Below are positions 11,670 through 21,683 of a stretch of 64,000 nucleotides of DNA, one piece after another. The notes under the pieces are model-generated. The model was not told the origin of the DNA, searched no databases, and saw only the letters and a list, made by a program, of their open reading frames with translations. The DNA is from Cyclaneusma minus (taxonomy: Eukaryota; Ascomycota; Leotiomycetes; Marthamycetales; Marthamycetaceae), in assembly GCA_037179335.1 (NCBI GenBank), contig JAKZHN010000009.1:372001-436000 (forward strand). The letters run 5' to 3'. How positions within the stretch are numbered: the stretch's first letter is position 1; every line of letters starts with the position of its first letter. Made by a program: the position numbers and the translations under genes.

Positions 11670-12292
11670 AAGGTATGAAAGCAGGAAGAAGTCGAAGTTT
11701 GTCCTGTCAATATGTTAGCTAGGTTCCTAACATTTCGCGTATGAGCTCACCTTCGGTAGTGAGACGGTTAAAGAGTGAGGGTAGCGTGGCAGCTGGCTAG
11801 ACCTATGCCCACTCTCAATGCTGAGTGGTATTATATATGATGAGTTTCTGCGCACTTTCCCTAGTCTGAATGGAGATAAAAACCGGAAATGCATGTTATC
11901 GTATCCACTCTAGATCCGAGAAATGTGAGGCGGGAACGCCATCCGTTCTGAACTCCGAGGTTCCATGATTACCGAAGTGTGATGGGACTAGTTCCGAGAA
12001 GAATGTCCGACCAAAGTGGCCCTTGAGAAGGGAGAAATCTTGAGCCGGAAATGCATGCTCGAATGGAACGGAATTCCATCTAGGCACCCCGAACGCAATG
12101 CCGAGAACAGATCTTGCGATAATTGTTCTTCGTTCAGTAACAACGCGACGCTCTCGAGTTGTACATTTCCACCTCAAGGCTGCTTTCACACTTCACATAC
12201 CACGACAGACTAGCAAGGCTACGTATCTTTCCTGCCTTTCTTCCCAAACAAAATTTAGCAAACAGCATACTGTCTCTCTCTGTGCCATTGCC
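11670..12292. promoter_or_regulatory. divergent promoter with phased TCCGAG triplet
   Basis: Shared upstream region of UstYa-like B (minus) and the GPH carrier (plus). TCCGAG occurs at 11915-11920, 11954-11959 and 11993-11998, spaced exactly 39 nt start to start. A 13-nt direct repeat CCGGAAATGCATG lies at 11883-11895 and 12045-12057, bracketing the triplet. The half-site contains CGA/CGG-type triplets compatible with a Zn2Cys6 regulator; that link is inference. Confidence 0.55.
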
Positions 12293-14169
12293 ATGCATCC
12301 ACTTTTCGACCCCTCGCCTCTACGAGGAGCTAGGAAGATACTGTTTTTCCTGGCCCTAGCCGGAAGTCTTGGAGGGTAGGTGAAGATGTTGCAGTGCCTA
12401 CCTTCTCGGGCTCCTTCAAGCTACCGTGGTACTAATCATGAAGAATCTAGCTTGCAAGGAGTTTTCTCGGTGCAAATGGCCATGGGATCAGTAAGTCTCT
12501 CCAAAGTGAGCTAAGTCCGCATTGACTAAACTAAAGCAGCCTTATCTTATATCCCTGGGCTTTAGCAAACCTTTGATGCCTTTTGTCTGGTTCGCAGGTC
12601 CACTCGCCGGTCTGTTTGGACAGCCATATTTTGGCCTATGCAGCGACCACTGTCGCAGTCCCTGGGGCAGGAGAAAACCATTTATTGCAGGTGGTGCCAT
12701 GGTAATCATATGTTCCTTACTTGCGTTGGCCTGGGCCGAGGATATTGTTCGCGTGGGTTTGTGGATCCTAGGTCCGAGTCACGATCACGATATCCTGCAA
12801 ACAACAACGATGATAGTCGCAGCTGTATTCGTGTGGACCCTGAACTTCGCCATCCAACCTCTTCAGTGCGGACTCCGTGCTCTTATTGTGGAAAGCTGTC
12901 AGCCAGAGCAAATTGATGAGGCCAACGCCTGGGCTAGTCGTGTGGTTAGCATAGGGGGTCTGCTCGGCTATGGTGCCGGGTTCATGGATCTCTCACGGCT
13001 ATTTGGCACCCAAGGCGGACATACACAATTCAAAGCTCTCTCGGTACTTGCGAGTTGCGGCTTAGCTATCACCGTCGGAATATGCTGTTTCGCGATCCGA
13101 GAGCGAGATCCAAACGAGTATGGGCCACCAAGCATGAAGCTTAAGAGTGTAGTCGGCAAGATCGAGCATATATGGGGCAGTATTTTCAAAATGCCACCAC
13201 AAGTGGTGACGGTTTGTAAAGTACAGCTTTGCTCCTGGATCGGATGGTTCTCGTTCCTGTATTACATTACCACGTAAGTCAAATCCTACATCTTGGTCTT
13301 TGAAACCACTACTGACTTGGGGAACTACAGGTATATTGGGGAAATCTGTAAGAGAATTTCATGCTGTCGCTGTTTTCGTAGAGCTGTGTTAACGAAAAGC
13401 AGACTTGCAAAACATTCATCCTGCGGACTTGGTAGAGGCCCAGAAAAGCGCAAACAGACATGGCTCACTCGCATTGCTTCTATTCGCATCTACCCAACTC
13501 CTCACCAGCATCATGGCCCCGTTCTTCATCACCAAGCCACAAAGGGACCCCACAGGCCCATTCATTGCCACAACAGCATTATCCCGATTTCTGTCACGAC
13601 AGCTCCGCTCCCCCTGGTCCTCACTACGTGCTCTCTGGATACTCTCACATACCATCTTTGCAGTCTGCATGTTTAGCACGCTACTTGTAAGTAGCAGTGT
13701 TGCCGGTACTACCATCATTGTCGCCTTCGTAGGCACCAGTAACGCGCTATCACAAATAGTGCCTTTCACGCTGATCAGTCTTATTCTCTCGCGCTATCAA
13801 ACTAGCCAAGGATCTCGTGACCCCACAACCGAGAAGAACACCATCTACGAGACTGAGCCCGGCATCGTCATGGGTATCCACAACATGTCGATTGCAGCGC
13901 CGCAGCTCATTGCGGCCGTGGGCAGCAGTCTTATTTTCTGGCTGCTTGGTACCGATGGCGAGTACAAGAGCAGGAGCACGGGATGGGTTTTACGAGCCGG
14001 TGGTGTTGCGGCGCTGGTAGCTGTGTGGATGACTCTGAAGGTTCGGGATGAGACTGAGAATGAAGATGAGAAGTCGGATGCATTCATGCTCCAGTGTCAG
14101 AGTGATGGAGAAAGCTATACGCTGCTACCGGACATGATTTTGGAGCTGCACTCTGGTATGGACCTGTGA
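12293..14169 (+). CDS. GPH/sucrose-transporter-like (SLC45/Sut) membrane carrier
   Basis: Five exons, 12293-12375, 12451-12490, 12540-13273, 13331-13347 and 13403-14169, splice in frame to 546 residues. The N-terminal block P-Y-L-I-S-L-G-F-S-K-P followed by G-P-L-A-G-L-F-G-Q-P-Y-F-G and S-P-W-G-R-R-K-P-F-I is the signature of glycoside/sucrose:cation symporters (plant SUTs, fission-yeast Sut1, animal SLC45). About twelve hydrophobic segments are visible, split by a central loop, as in the family. Exon 4 is only 17 nt, but it is needed to join T-T to Y-I-G-E-I-Y. It is divergent from UstYa-like B. The carrier may move a sugar or export the pathway product; the substrate cannot be read from sequence. 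A member of this family is unusual in a peptide cluster. Confidence 0.82.
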
Positions 14170-14760
14170 AGGGAGTTTGTTTGAGGGAAATATACGCAGA
14201 AGACCTTCTTTGTGCCTCGAACACTTTTTCGATACAATTAAAAAGCTATTTCATGCCTCTTGTATCAGGAATTCTCGAGACCCACTAGAAATATGGGGAA
14301 GAAAAAAACTTATACACATGGTATAAATCCAGAGTTCCAGACTACCAAACCACAACACAGTTTCGACGAAGATTGTTGCCTAGAAGTTCTGGCCTGGCTT
14401 ACTAGCCGTTCTCCACGACCTCTACTCATCACGTGCAATTAATAGATTTCTCCTAGCGGAATTGTGGGAATAGAATCGAGTTCAGTAAGGGGTTTTTCAT
14501 CTCAAGCGTTTCGCCTCAAAACATGGGAGCTATCGAGCTGTTTGATGGCTCAGGTGTGGAAGAACAGGTCCTGTTGCTGTACGGCTATTTGGCTACGTGA
14601 TAATAGATGTTCTATATACATATAGGGAAGGGGGAAAGTATTTTGAAGACGACTGCACCTGATCGGCCTGGCTGACGATGGTGAGGAAGGAAAGAGAAAT
14701 GGGCTCGTCCACGCTCCCAAGCGGTGCGGATGCAAAGCAAAGCTCAGCCCTAGATCAAAT
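14170..14760. other. convergent 3' region between the two transporters
   Basis: Holds the 3' ends of the plus-strand GPH carrier and the minus-strand MFS carrier. I see no gene, hairpin terminator or repeat. Confidence 0.4.
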
Positions 14761-16149
14761 CTAAACTCTTACGTTTAACTTCCAGCCTGTTCTGGATATC
14801 CTTGCCGCAACTAGTAATAGGGCGCCGATCATTAAGAGCGAGGCAGAAAACATTTCCATGCCTAGGTAGTCACCGCCATCGGCACTAATCAGCGCGCCCG
14901 CAATTGGCGTACCGGTCAGGGTAGCGAAGCTGACGACGGTAAATATCATGCCCATACGGACGCCAGCCTTTGTTATATCCAGGTTTAAAGTGGACAAAGC
15001 GGTAGGGAACAGAGAGAAAAATCCCGAGCTAAAGAGCCCGTATACAGTTGCGAAGGCCCACAGACCGCCTGCGCTAAAAATGGCCGCCCAGCAATAAAGG
15101 GTAATGGCGGACAGCAACACCAAAGGGATCAGCAGGTTGGTAGGACCGGTCCACTTGTCGGAGATGTAGCCAGGCGCGATACGACCGATGAGGCCAATGC
15201 CGTTCATGAGAATCAAAAGGTTTATCGAGTTCGCTTGCGAAACCTTGATGACGCTGCTTGCGTACTCGCCAATGTACCAGAAGGCGACATAGACGCCCCA
15301 GAAGCAAAAGAACATGCCAACTGCGAAGAGGAGATAAGGCATCTCCTTGAAGGCCGCGAAATCTATCAGGGGCCCGATGCTTCGCGGACGGACTCGGGTG
15401 CGTGTGATGGCGAGAGCTATGATTTGCAAGACTAGCATGATTAGGCCGAGCACGCGGAGCGTCCAGCCGAAGCCTATGCGGTTGATCAGCCCTTCGAATA
15501 TGCCGGGAATAACAACGCCGCCGGTAGTGGTTCCAGTCGCCGCAAGAGCGAGCGCCATGGCGCGGTGTTTGGTGAAGTATGTAGAGATGTTGGCCATTGC
15601 CGGGCAGAACAGCAGGCCGTTCCCAATCCCCATGCATAGTCCCTGGGCAAGCAACAGCTGCCAGTATTTGGTACACAGCGATGTCATGAAGACTCCAAAC
15701 AGAATCAAGAAGCTACCGGTAATTGAGGTGTATCGGTAGTAGCCAGCGTCAATTGCGCGGCCAGAAAAGGTTCCCAGGCCGAAGAGAAGGAAGACTTGGA
15801 GGGAGCCGATCCACGCAATGTCCGAGGAAGACTGAGGGAGTATGGTAAGATAGTAGGTCTGGAATACGCCGAAGGCGGTGATGTGTCCCCATGTGTTGAC
15901 GCATACCAGGGCGGCGACTAGCACTTGCAACCAAGCTTCGAGACCTCCGTCTGGGGGAGGGCCAGGTGAGTCAGTGGGAAGGCCAGAGTTGCTGGTGGTA
16001 GACGAGGCTTTGCCGCCGCCGACAGAGGGCGAAGTCGGCACCCCTTTCTCGACGAGCGAGTTGTCGATTTTGGGGTTGGTGTGGGCAGTCTTCTCGTCCA
16101 GGTCCAATTGGCCGGCTTGAGTGCCACTAGACGTAGTAGAAGGTGCCAT
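14761..16149 (-). CDS. MFS transporter, monocarboxylate-permease-like
   Basis: Single exon, 462 residues, start ATG at 16147-16149. A ~75-residue polar N-terminus rich in Ser/Thr precedes P-P-P-D-G-G-L-E-A-W-L-Q-V, the usual entry to the first helix of fungal MCT-type (SLC16-like) permeases. Twelve hydrophobic segments follow, with the loop 2-3 motif G-R-A-I-D-A-G-Y-Y-R and, in the first half, G-I-G-N-G-L-L-F-C-P. Members of this family are frequent in fungal secondary-metabolite clusters as exporters or precursor importers. It lies between the GPH carrier and the repeat precursor, on the opposite strand to both, so it probably belongs to the same cluster. The transported compound is unknown. 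Confidence 0.87.
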   Translation of the reverse strand: MAPSTTSSGTQAGQLDLDEKTAHTNPKIDNSLVEKGVPTSPSVGGGKASSTTSNSGLPTDSPGPPPDGGLEAWLQVLVAALVCVNTWGHITAFGVFQTYYLTILPQSSSDIAWIGSLQVFLLFGLGTFSGRAIDAGYYRYTSITGSFLILFGVFMTSLCTKYWQLLLAQGLCMGIGNGLLFCPAMANISTYFTKHRAMALALAATGTTTGGVVIPGIFEGLINRIGFGWTLRVLGLIMLVLQIIALAITRTRVRPRSIGPLIDFAAFKEMPYLLFAVGMFFCFWGVYVAFWYIGEYASSVIKVSQANSINLLILMNGIGLIGRIAPGYISDKWTGPTNLLIPLVLLSAITLYCWAAIFSAGGLWAFATVYGLFSSGFFSLFPTALSTLNLDITKAGVRMGMIFTVVSFATLTGTPIAGALISADGGDYLGMEMFSASLLMIGALLLVAARISRTGWKLNVRV

Positions 16150-17380
16150 TATGGTGGATTTCGACGTGCCTGGAGAAGTCGGCGGTGGTGAGGATGCGAT
16201 GAGTATAGCGGTACTTCGTCGTGGAGAAGAGCGAAGAAAGTGAGTCGGATTTTGGACAGGCAGCGGCAGGCAAGCACACCGTACTGAACATCAGGATTGG
16301 TCATCACGGCACCGCCAACCAAGCCACGGTCTCCGATAAGCAGTCTGTACGTGCAGCATTCCGTGGGGGTTGTACGACTGGAAGTGTTGTAAAGTGGGTG
16401 TGTACTCTAAAAATGGCGTCCCTGGGGTAAGTAGCCGACGAACAAAGAAAGCCGCGAGCGAGTACTCTGAACTCATTGAATACTGGAGTCAAGTAAAATA
16501 GGAAAATCGACCTTCCTTTCTCAGTTCTCACATACAGTTCTAGACTCGTATGTTTGATGTTGGAGTGTTTGTGCGTTGGATGAAAAGCTGGTCGCCGTCA
16601 AGCAAGCTTCCGGTAGGCTGTAGCGGGCCGCCCTAACACTACTAGATTAGTAATCTATTATGCATGCACAGACCGCCTCGTGCACGGCCATCTCCATGCC
16701 AGGGTCCAGTCTTATCCGAGATGCGGAGAGCCGTTGAATGTCTGCACTTCATGATTGACTCCTCCAGTCCTCGGAAAAGAATATGTGGCAGCATGTATCG
16801 CCGCTGCAGCCTTGCAAGAATTCGGCCATTTGCTGTGAATCCATCGGAATTCTCGCCCCTGCTTGTTTGTCTACTGGCTATCTCGGAAAAAGCCTCGCGC
16901 TCCAGCTGGGGATTGTCACGGATTGTCACGGATCACCATGCATAGCTACTTCTCGGAACCACTTTCACCAAGATGTCCTTTGCTCCTAAATCGAATCTCC
17001 CTCGGCTTCGGAATGATGAATGGAACAAAATCCAGCGCAATAAAACCCTATTCCGGAGTACGGACTTCTAAATCCGAACTTACTTTTGACGGGCTGGAAG
17101 CATCGACGTGACCAAACCACCGAACCTCTCGGACCAGAAGACTGTAATATTCTGAAATCCCGTAGCCGCTCGGTAACTCGTATTCCTTATTCTCGGTGAT
17201 GATCATTATACCACACATAGCACTCAATCATGCGGAGCTCTATCGTTCACGCAAACCGAGAGTTAATACAACATAAAGGAGGCCGTCGCCAGTCTCGAAT
17301 AACCCTCTCCTTATCAAGCTGCTACACAATCCTCAGTCGCTCTCTAATCTTCTTTCACACAAAGCCCACCAACTGCCACC
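16150..17380. promoter_or_regulatory. divergent promoter between MFS carrier and repeat precursor
   Basis: This 1.2-kb region carries five TCCGAG/CTCGGA copies (16715, 16770, 16882, 16952, 17128), a perfect 15-nt palindrome TAGATTAGTAATCTA at 16643-16657, and a tandem GATTGTCACG pair at about 16911-16930. The last ~80 nt before the precursor ATG are pyrimidine-rich, and the start context is CCACCATG. No coding region is supportable. Confidence 0.5.
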
Positions 17381-18072
17381 ATGAAGTTCAATTCCATCAT
17401 CGCTTGCGCCATAGTGGCCGCCAACGTCGGTTACGCTCTCCCCACCCCCAATGCTCCTATGGGAAGCCGCGGCGTGGCCATTGCCGACAAAAGGGGTGTT
17501 GCGATTGCGGATAGAGGCGTGGCCATTGCTGATAGAGGCGTGGCCATTGCTGATAGCGTTGAAGCTCGTGGCGTCGTGAGTTTAGGAGTCTAATATCTAC
17601 TTTTTCCGATATCTGAGGTTGGCGTCTGACTATAACCTAGGCTATCGCCGACGCTGAGAAGCGCGGTGTTGCTATAGCAGACAAGAGGGGCGTGGCCATT
17701 GCTGATAGGGGAGTGGCCATCGCTGAGGACGTCGAGAAGCGCGGCGTTGCCATTGCGGACAAGAGAGGCGTGGCCATCGCTGAGGACATCGAGAAGCGAG
17801 GTGTTGCCATTGCGGACAAGAGAGGCGTGGCTATCGCTGACGACGTCGAGAAGCGAGGTGTTGCCATTGCGGACAAGAGAGGAGTGGCCATTGCGGACAA
17901 GAGAGGTGTGGCCATCGCTGACGACGTCGAGAAGCGAGGTGTTGCCATTGCGGACAAGAGAGTCGTGGCTATCGCAGACGACGTCGAGAAGCGTGGTGTC
18001 GCCATTGCGGACAAGAGAGGCGTGGCTATCGCTGACGACGTTGAGAAGCGTGGAGTCGCCATTGCAGACTAA
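17381..18072 (+). CDS. secreted Kex2-processed repeat precursor (candidate RiPP precursor, 20 GVAIA(D/E) repeats)
   Basis: Exon 17381-17575 and exon 17641-18072 give 208 residues. A signal peptide covers about residues 1-19 (hydrophobic, cleavage likely after G-Y-A). From residue 31 to the end the protein is 20 tandem units: 19 begin G-V-A-I-A and one begins V-V-A-I-A. Fifteen units end in Lys-Arg, the Kex2 site; units 2, 3, 4 and 7 have only D-R or A-R. Two forms mix: GVAIAD-KR and GVAIA(D/E)D(V/I)E-KR, alternating almost strictly in the second half. The last unit ends at the stop without KR. The layout is that of fungal KEX2-processed repeat proteins and dikaritin precursors such as UstA and PhomA. 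The core has no Tyr, Trp, Phe, Cys, Ser or Thr. The neighbouring UstYa pair makes it a likely RiPP substrate; a cell-wall, repellent or pheromone-like peptide is the alternative. Confidence 0.9.
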
Positions 18073-18889
18073 GAATGGTAGCTTTTGAGCAATGACATGG
18101 AGGGCCTGCTGTTTGTTCTCGATGTCACGGCTTAGCTGCTGTGGAAATGTATGTGCCGGTATTTCCAAACAAGTTCTGTGAGATGATATCAGCGGGCACA
18201 AGAAGATATGAGATGGGTCTCGAATTTCACCCTGCTATTTTATTGGCATTTTGTGTAGGTAGCGCTAGACCTGACGGATAAATGATTGTGGCATATAATG
18301 CGTTCTATGGTGCTATACCCTCGTCAGCTGTTGCCTTGATGAAAGAGCTCTCGAAATTTGACAAAAGTTCTTGATAATCCAAGGCAGCGTACTAGAGCAT
18401 GCCCCTGGAGAATCACCTCAGCTGCTCTTGGAAGGGGTGTAGAAACAAAGAGCAAAGAGCCACGGAGGGCTGAGATACTTTTCAATAAAGGATGTGGCGG
18501 GGGCGGGGGGCGTGAGTTGCGAGCATGTCTCACTCTCAGTCATCAGAGCCCATAGGTAATTTAGAGGAATAACATCAACGTGAAAACTGCCAAACATCCA
18601 TTCGCGCTCTCGAATTTCTGTATTCCCTGTGCGCAATGCTATGCTCGTCCCTAAACCGCCGCGCAGGCCGCCACCTCGCAAACCATACCAGCATCATACC
18701 GATACCCATCAAAGCCACCTCGAAGTCAAACGCTCCGCTCACAAGCACAAGTCCCTCGCTGCAAGAAAACGCCATGCATGCCATGCTCTCCAGAAAACGC
18801 CCGCTCAAGATAGATAACCCAGTGAATGCTCACACTGCGTTCCAGAGCCAGCAAAACAAGTACAAAAGGTACAAACAAGAGCACTAAGC
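18073..18889. other. convergent 3' region between precursor and M28 peptidase
   Basis: No supportable gene. A minus-strand frame at 18575-18808 has a hydrophobic stretch but no clear start, splice context or family. Confidence 0.4.
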
Positions 18890-21683
18890 TCAGTTGTTGC
18901 CAACTAGCTTGTGACTCGCGCGACTCAGTATGCCCGCCGCGTTGTCGACGGCTTTCTGGGCTTGCTCCCAGTCATTGGCGATGACAGGGTCGCGGATGGC
19001 GGGAAAGACGGCGCCGTCATAGCCGGACCAGGCTTCGGGTGCGAAGAGGATGTGCTTGTATTGTTCCCTGCCGGGAATCTGTATCATGAGGTGTTAGTAA
19101 AATCTCCCTCAACATACTGCTGAAATAACATGAATCCAAAATCCCAACAACTTCTTCGCAAAGTGCTTTCTTATTGGGGATGACAGAAAAGCAGGCAAGG
19201 GAACTTACGCCGCCACCGTCTCTCAAATCCAGTAGGTGAGTTTCGAAATTCGCCATCCGGGTATTGTGACTCAAACGATGCGCCCCCAACCCCGTACTCT
19301 CAAAACCCCCACTCGCATAAACTGTCGTTTCCCACTCTGTCTCCCACTCCTCGAAGCTCTTCGCATCCCTATTGAACTGTAGCGCCGCCTTTCTCAGCTC
19401 TTCAGTACTGAAGCTCTTCCTTTTCTCATCATTCATATTCCCCTTATTCTCGACCCATCTCTCCAAATCCATAACAAAACTAGTGATAGACGAGGAGTAG
19501 GCTTTCATATCGAAGGGGACTATGCGTGTGTCTGAAAGTTCGAGGATTAGGAGGACCCAGATTTGCGCAATGGTGACGTGGTAGGAGAAATCAGGATCGC
19601 CAAATCGGGTCATCCATTCGAAATTGTCATAGACGGAGTGGTAGGGGAACGGCGCGCCGCTGAAACCGAAGTCGATGGAGGAAGTGCCAGCGATGTCTTG
19701 GAATGCGACATAATCACTGCCAGCTCCAAGAGTACCTAAGCTACTCCTGCTATCGTCCCAGAGCTTCTTCAAGGTCTCATTCCTGAACGGATCAGAAGTT
19801 CTGGATAGACAGCGCATTAGTGCCCGTTTGAAGACCGGCGAACCATCAGCGTAAAAGTCTGGGCCAGTAACTGCAACATCAACATTCAAGTATGCGTAAG
19901 CGTTTTCCCGCAGATGTTTGATATTGTCTTCCACGAACTCGGTCGACCCAATCAAGTTGTATTCTTCAGCGTCCCAGCTGGCAAATTCAATGGTACGCAG
20001 CGGACGCCAGTTCTTAGATCGAAGCTCGCCGAATATGCGAACCACCTCGAGGAAGACGGCGGTTCCGGAGCCAGGGTCCCCAGCGCCAAAGGCCCACGCA
20101 TCCCGGTGGTTGCCGATGATGATGGACTTGTCGCTTTGCTCGAGGCCGGTAATCTTAGCCATTACATTCCAAATGGGCTGTTCGTCGACTTCATCCTGTT
20201 CGTTTTTGAGGTGGACTTTTGGAGATGATGCGTTTCCGGACCACCACTCGACATCGGGTACTCCGCCTTGCCAGTCCCTGGGCACAGCTTCCCCAATGCC
20301 TTTTAATGCTTGGAGAAGAGGTTGAGCGTCTCGCCAGGAGATGGGGATACTAGGGATTTTGACGAGCCCAGGGTTATCTTCTTTGGATATCCGTTCGTTG
20401 CCCTTTTTGCTGGCAAATCCAGGGGTCAGGACATCTCCAACGATCCAGCTGGTGAGCGCGACGCTGCCTCGCTGAACACCATCGGAAGGCATGTATCGTC
20501 CTTCAGGCCATACTGGGCCTTGAACAAATCCATCTTCCGCAGGATCACTGTATATAAGCACACCAGCAAAACCTGCTAGTTGTGCGGCGTGAACCTTGGC
20601 CGCTCTGTCGGTCTGCGTCCCGTAATACCTAACCAAAGCAATAGCCCCTTTCGTATCAATAGCTGAATCCTGTAAACGCTTGAAATCTGCCTGAGACCCA
20701 TAATTGACGTATATCAACGGTCCCGTCACATCCCCAGCCTTCGAAAGCCCGTGAAAAACCGGCAGCTGTGGTCTCGGCGGATCGTAAGCCTGCTCTTCTT
20801 CCAACTTCGCCGTCCACTTCACCTTCCCTTCCCCATCCAACAACTCGACCTTCCTCCCACCTTCTTTCGGATAATTCAGATAAACCCCAAACTCATCCAT
20901 TCTCACGTCCTCAAGGCCTGCCGCAACGAACTGCCCCTGAACATACTCGGCCAGCACATAATCGCCCTTCGTCCCTGCGACATGATCGAACTGCGTCAGA
21001 TGCTGTAAGTACCCCCGTATCGAATCCGCATTCACCATCATCTGCACATAATTCTTCACCTCCTCCGGATTATACATCTGCACAGCCATGCGCTGCGCCG
21101 CCCCTGTGAAGATATCGCTCATGAAGACCAGCCACACGACCGCCACCACCATCAGAATGGCCACGCACCGTCCCAGCACCACAAAAGCATTCGCATCCAG
21201 CTTCGGCAAGCTCAAACTGCCCAGTCCACCTAGTCCCGGCATCCTAAATGGTATTCGCGGTAATCTTATATTGAACGGCAAGTGTAGAGATGACAGCGAC
21301 TGTGATATGCTTGATATGCGCTTCGTCCATGCATTTTCCCTTGGCGGATCCTGAATCTCTAATTCCTGCATCTCGCGGCGCACCTCCTCTTCCTCGTCGC
21401 CCGAAACCTCAAACGAGAAGTCGTCGTCATCGTCGGAGGCGCTATGTCGGCCAGTCGACTCATTGCCTGTTGACGGCGGCGGTCGGTAGCCGGCGCGACG
21501 AGTAGGAACGGGTGTTCTGCCGCTGCTGAGGGGGCCGAGCAGGCCTTGCCGTTCGGTCTCATGGCCTCGCTCGGCGGTAGTGCGGAGCGCATCAGGATTT
21601 GGAGTCGATGCGCGCGAGGAAGTGGCTTCCTCGTAGGTGGGGATGGGGAGGGCTTCGTATTTGGACTTCTCGTCGGACGGCAT
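18890..21683 (-). CDS. glutamate carboxypeptidase II-like M28 peptidase (transferrin-receptor/Vps70 family)
   Basis: Two exons, 21683-19209 and 19078-18890, give 887 residues as a type II membrane protein. A ~165-residue acidic, Pro-rich cytosolic tail precedes one anchor at about 167-188. A protease-associated domain follows (about 320-440), then the M28 catalytic domain with all expected residues: H526 in N-H-R-D-A-W, D536 in G-D-P-G-S-G, the general-base pair E573/E574 in D-A-E-E-Y, D602, and H682 in Y-H-S-V-Y-D. The C-terminal exon, I-P-G-R-E-Q-Y-K-H-I-L-F-A-P, completes the receptor-type dimerisation domain. The family removes C-terminal acidic residues or acts in vacuolar sorting. It is probably a conserved cellular gene, though it sits beside a precursor whose released peptides would end in Asp or Glu. 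Confidence 0.88.

Noticed and set aside
17590..18201. A 203-codon open frame on the minus strand opposite the repeat precursor
   Set aside because: It is a shadow of the repeats: a tandem unit of 24 or 33 nt without a stop in one antisense frame stays open throughout. It has no signal peptide, no domain and low-complexity sequence.
18575..18808. A short hydrophobic minus-strand frame between the precursor and the M28 peptidase
   Set aside because: It has a non-ATG start, no splice partner, and lies in the 3' region of two convergent genes.
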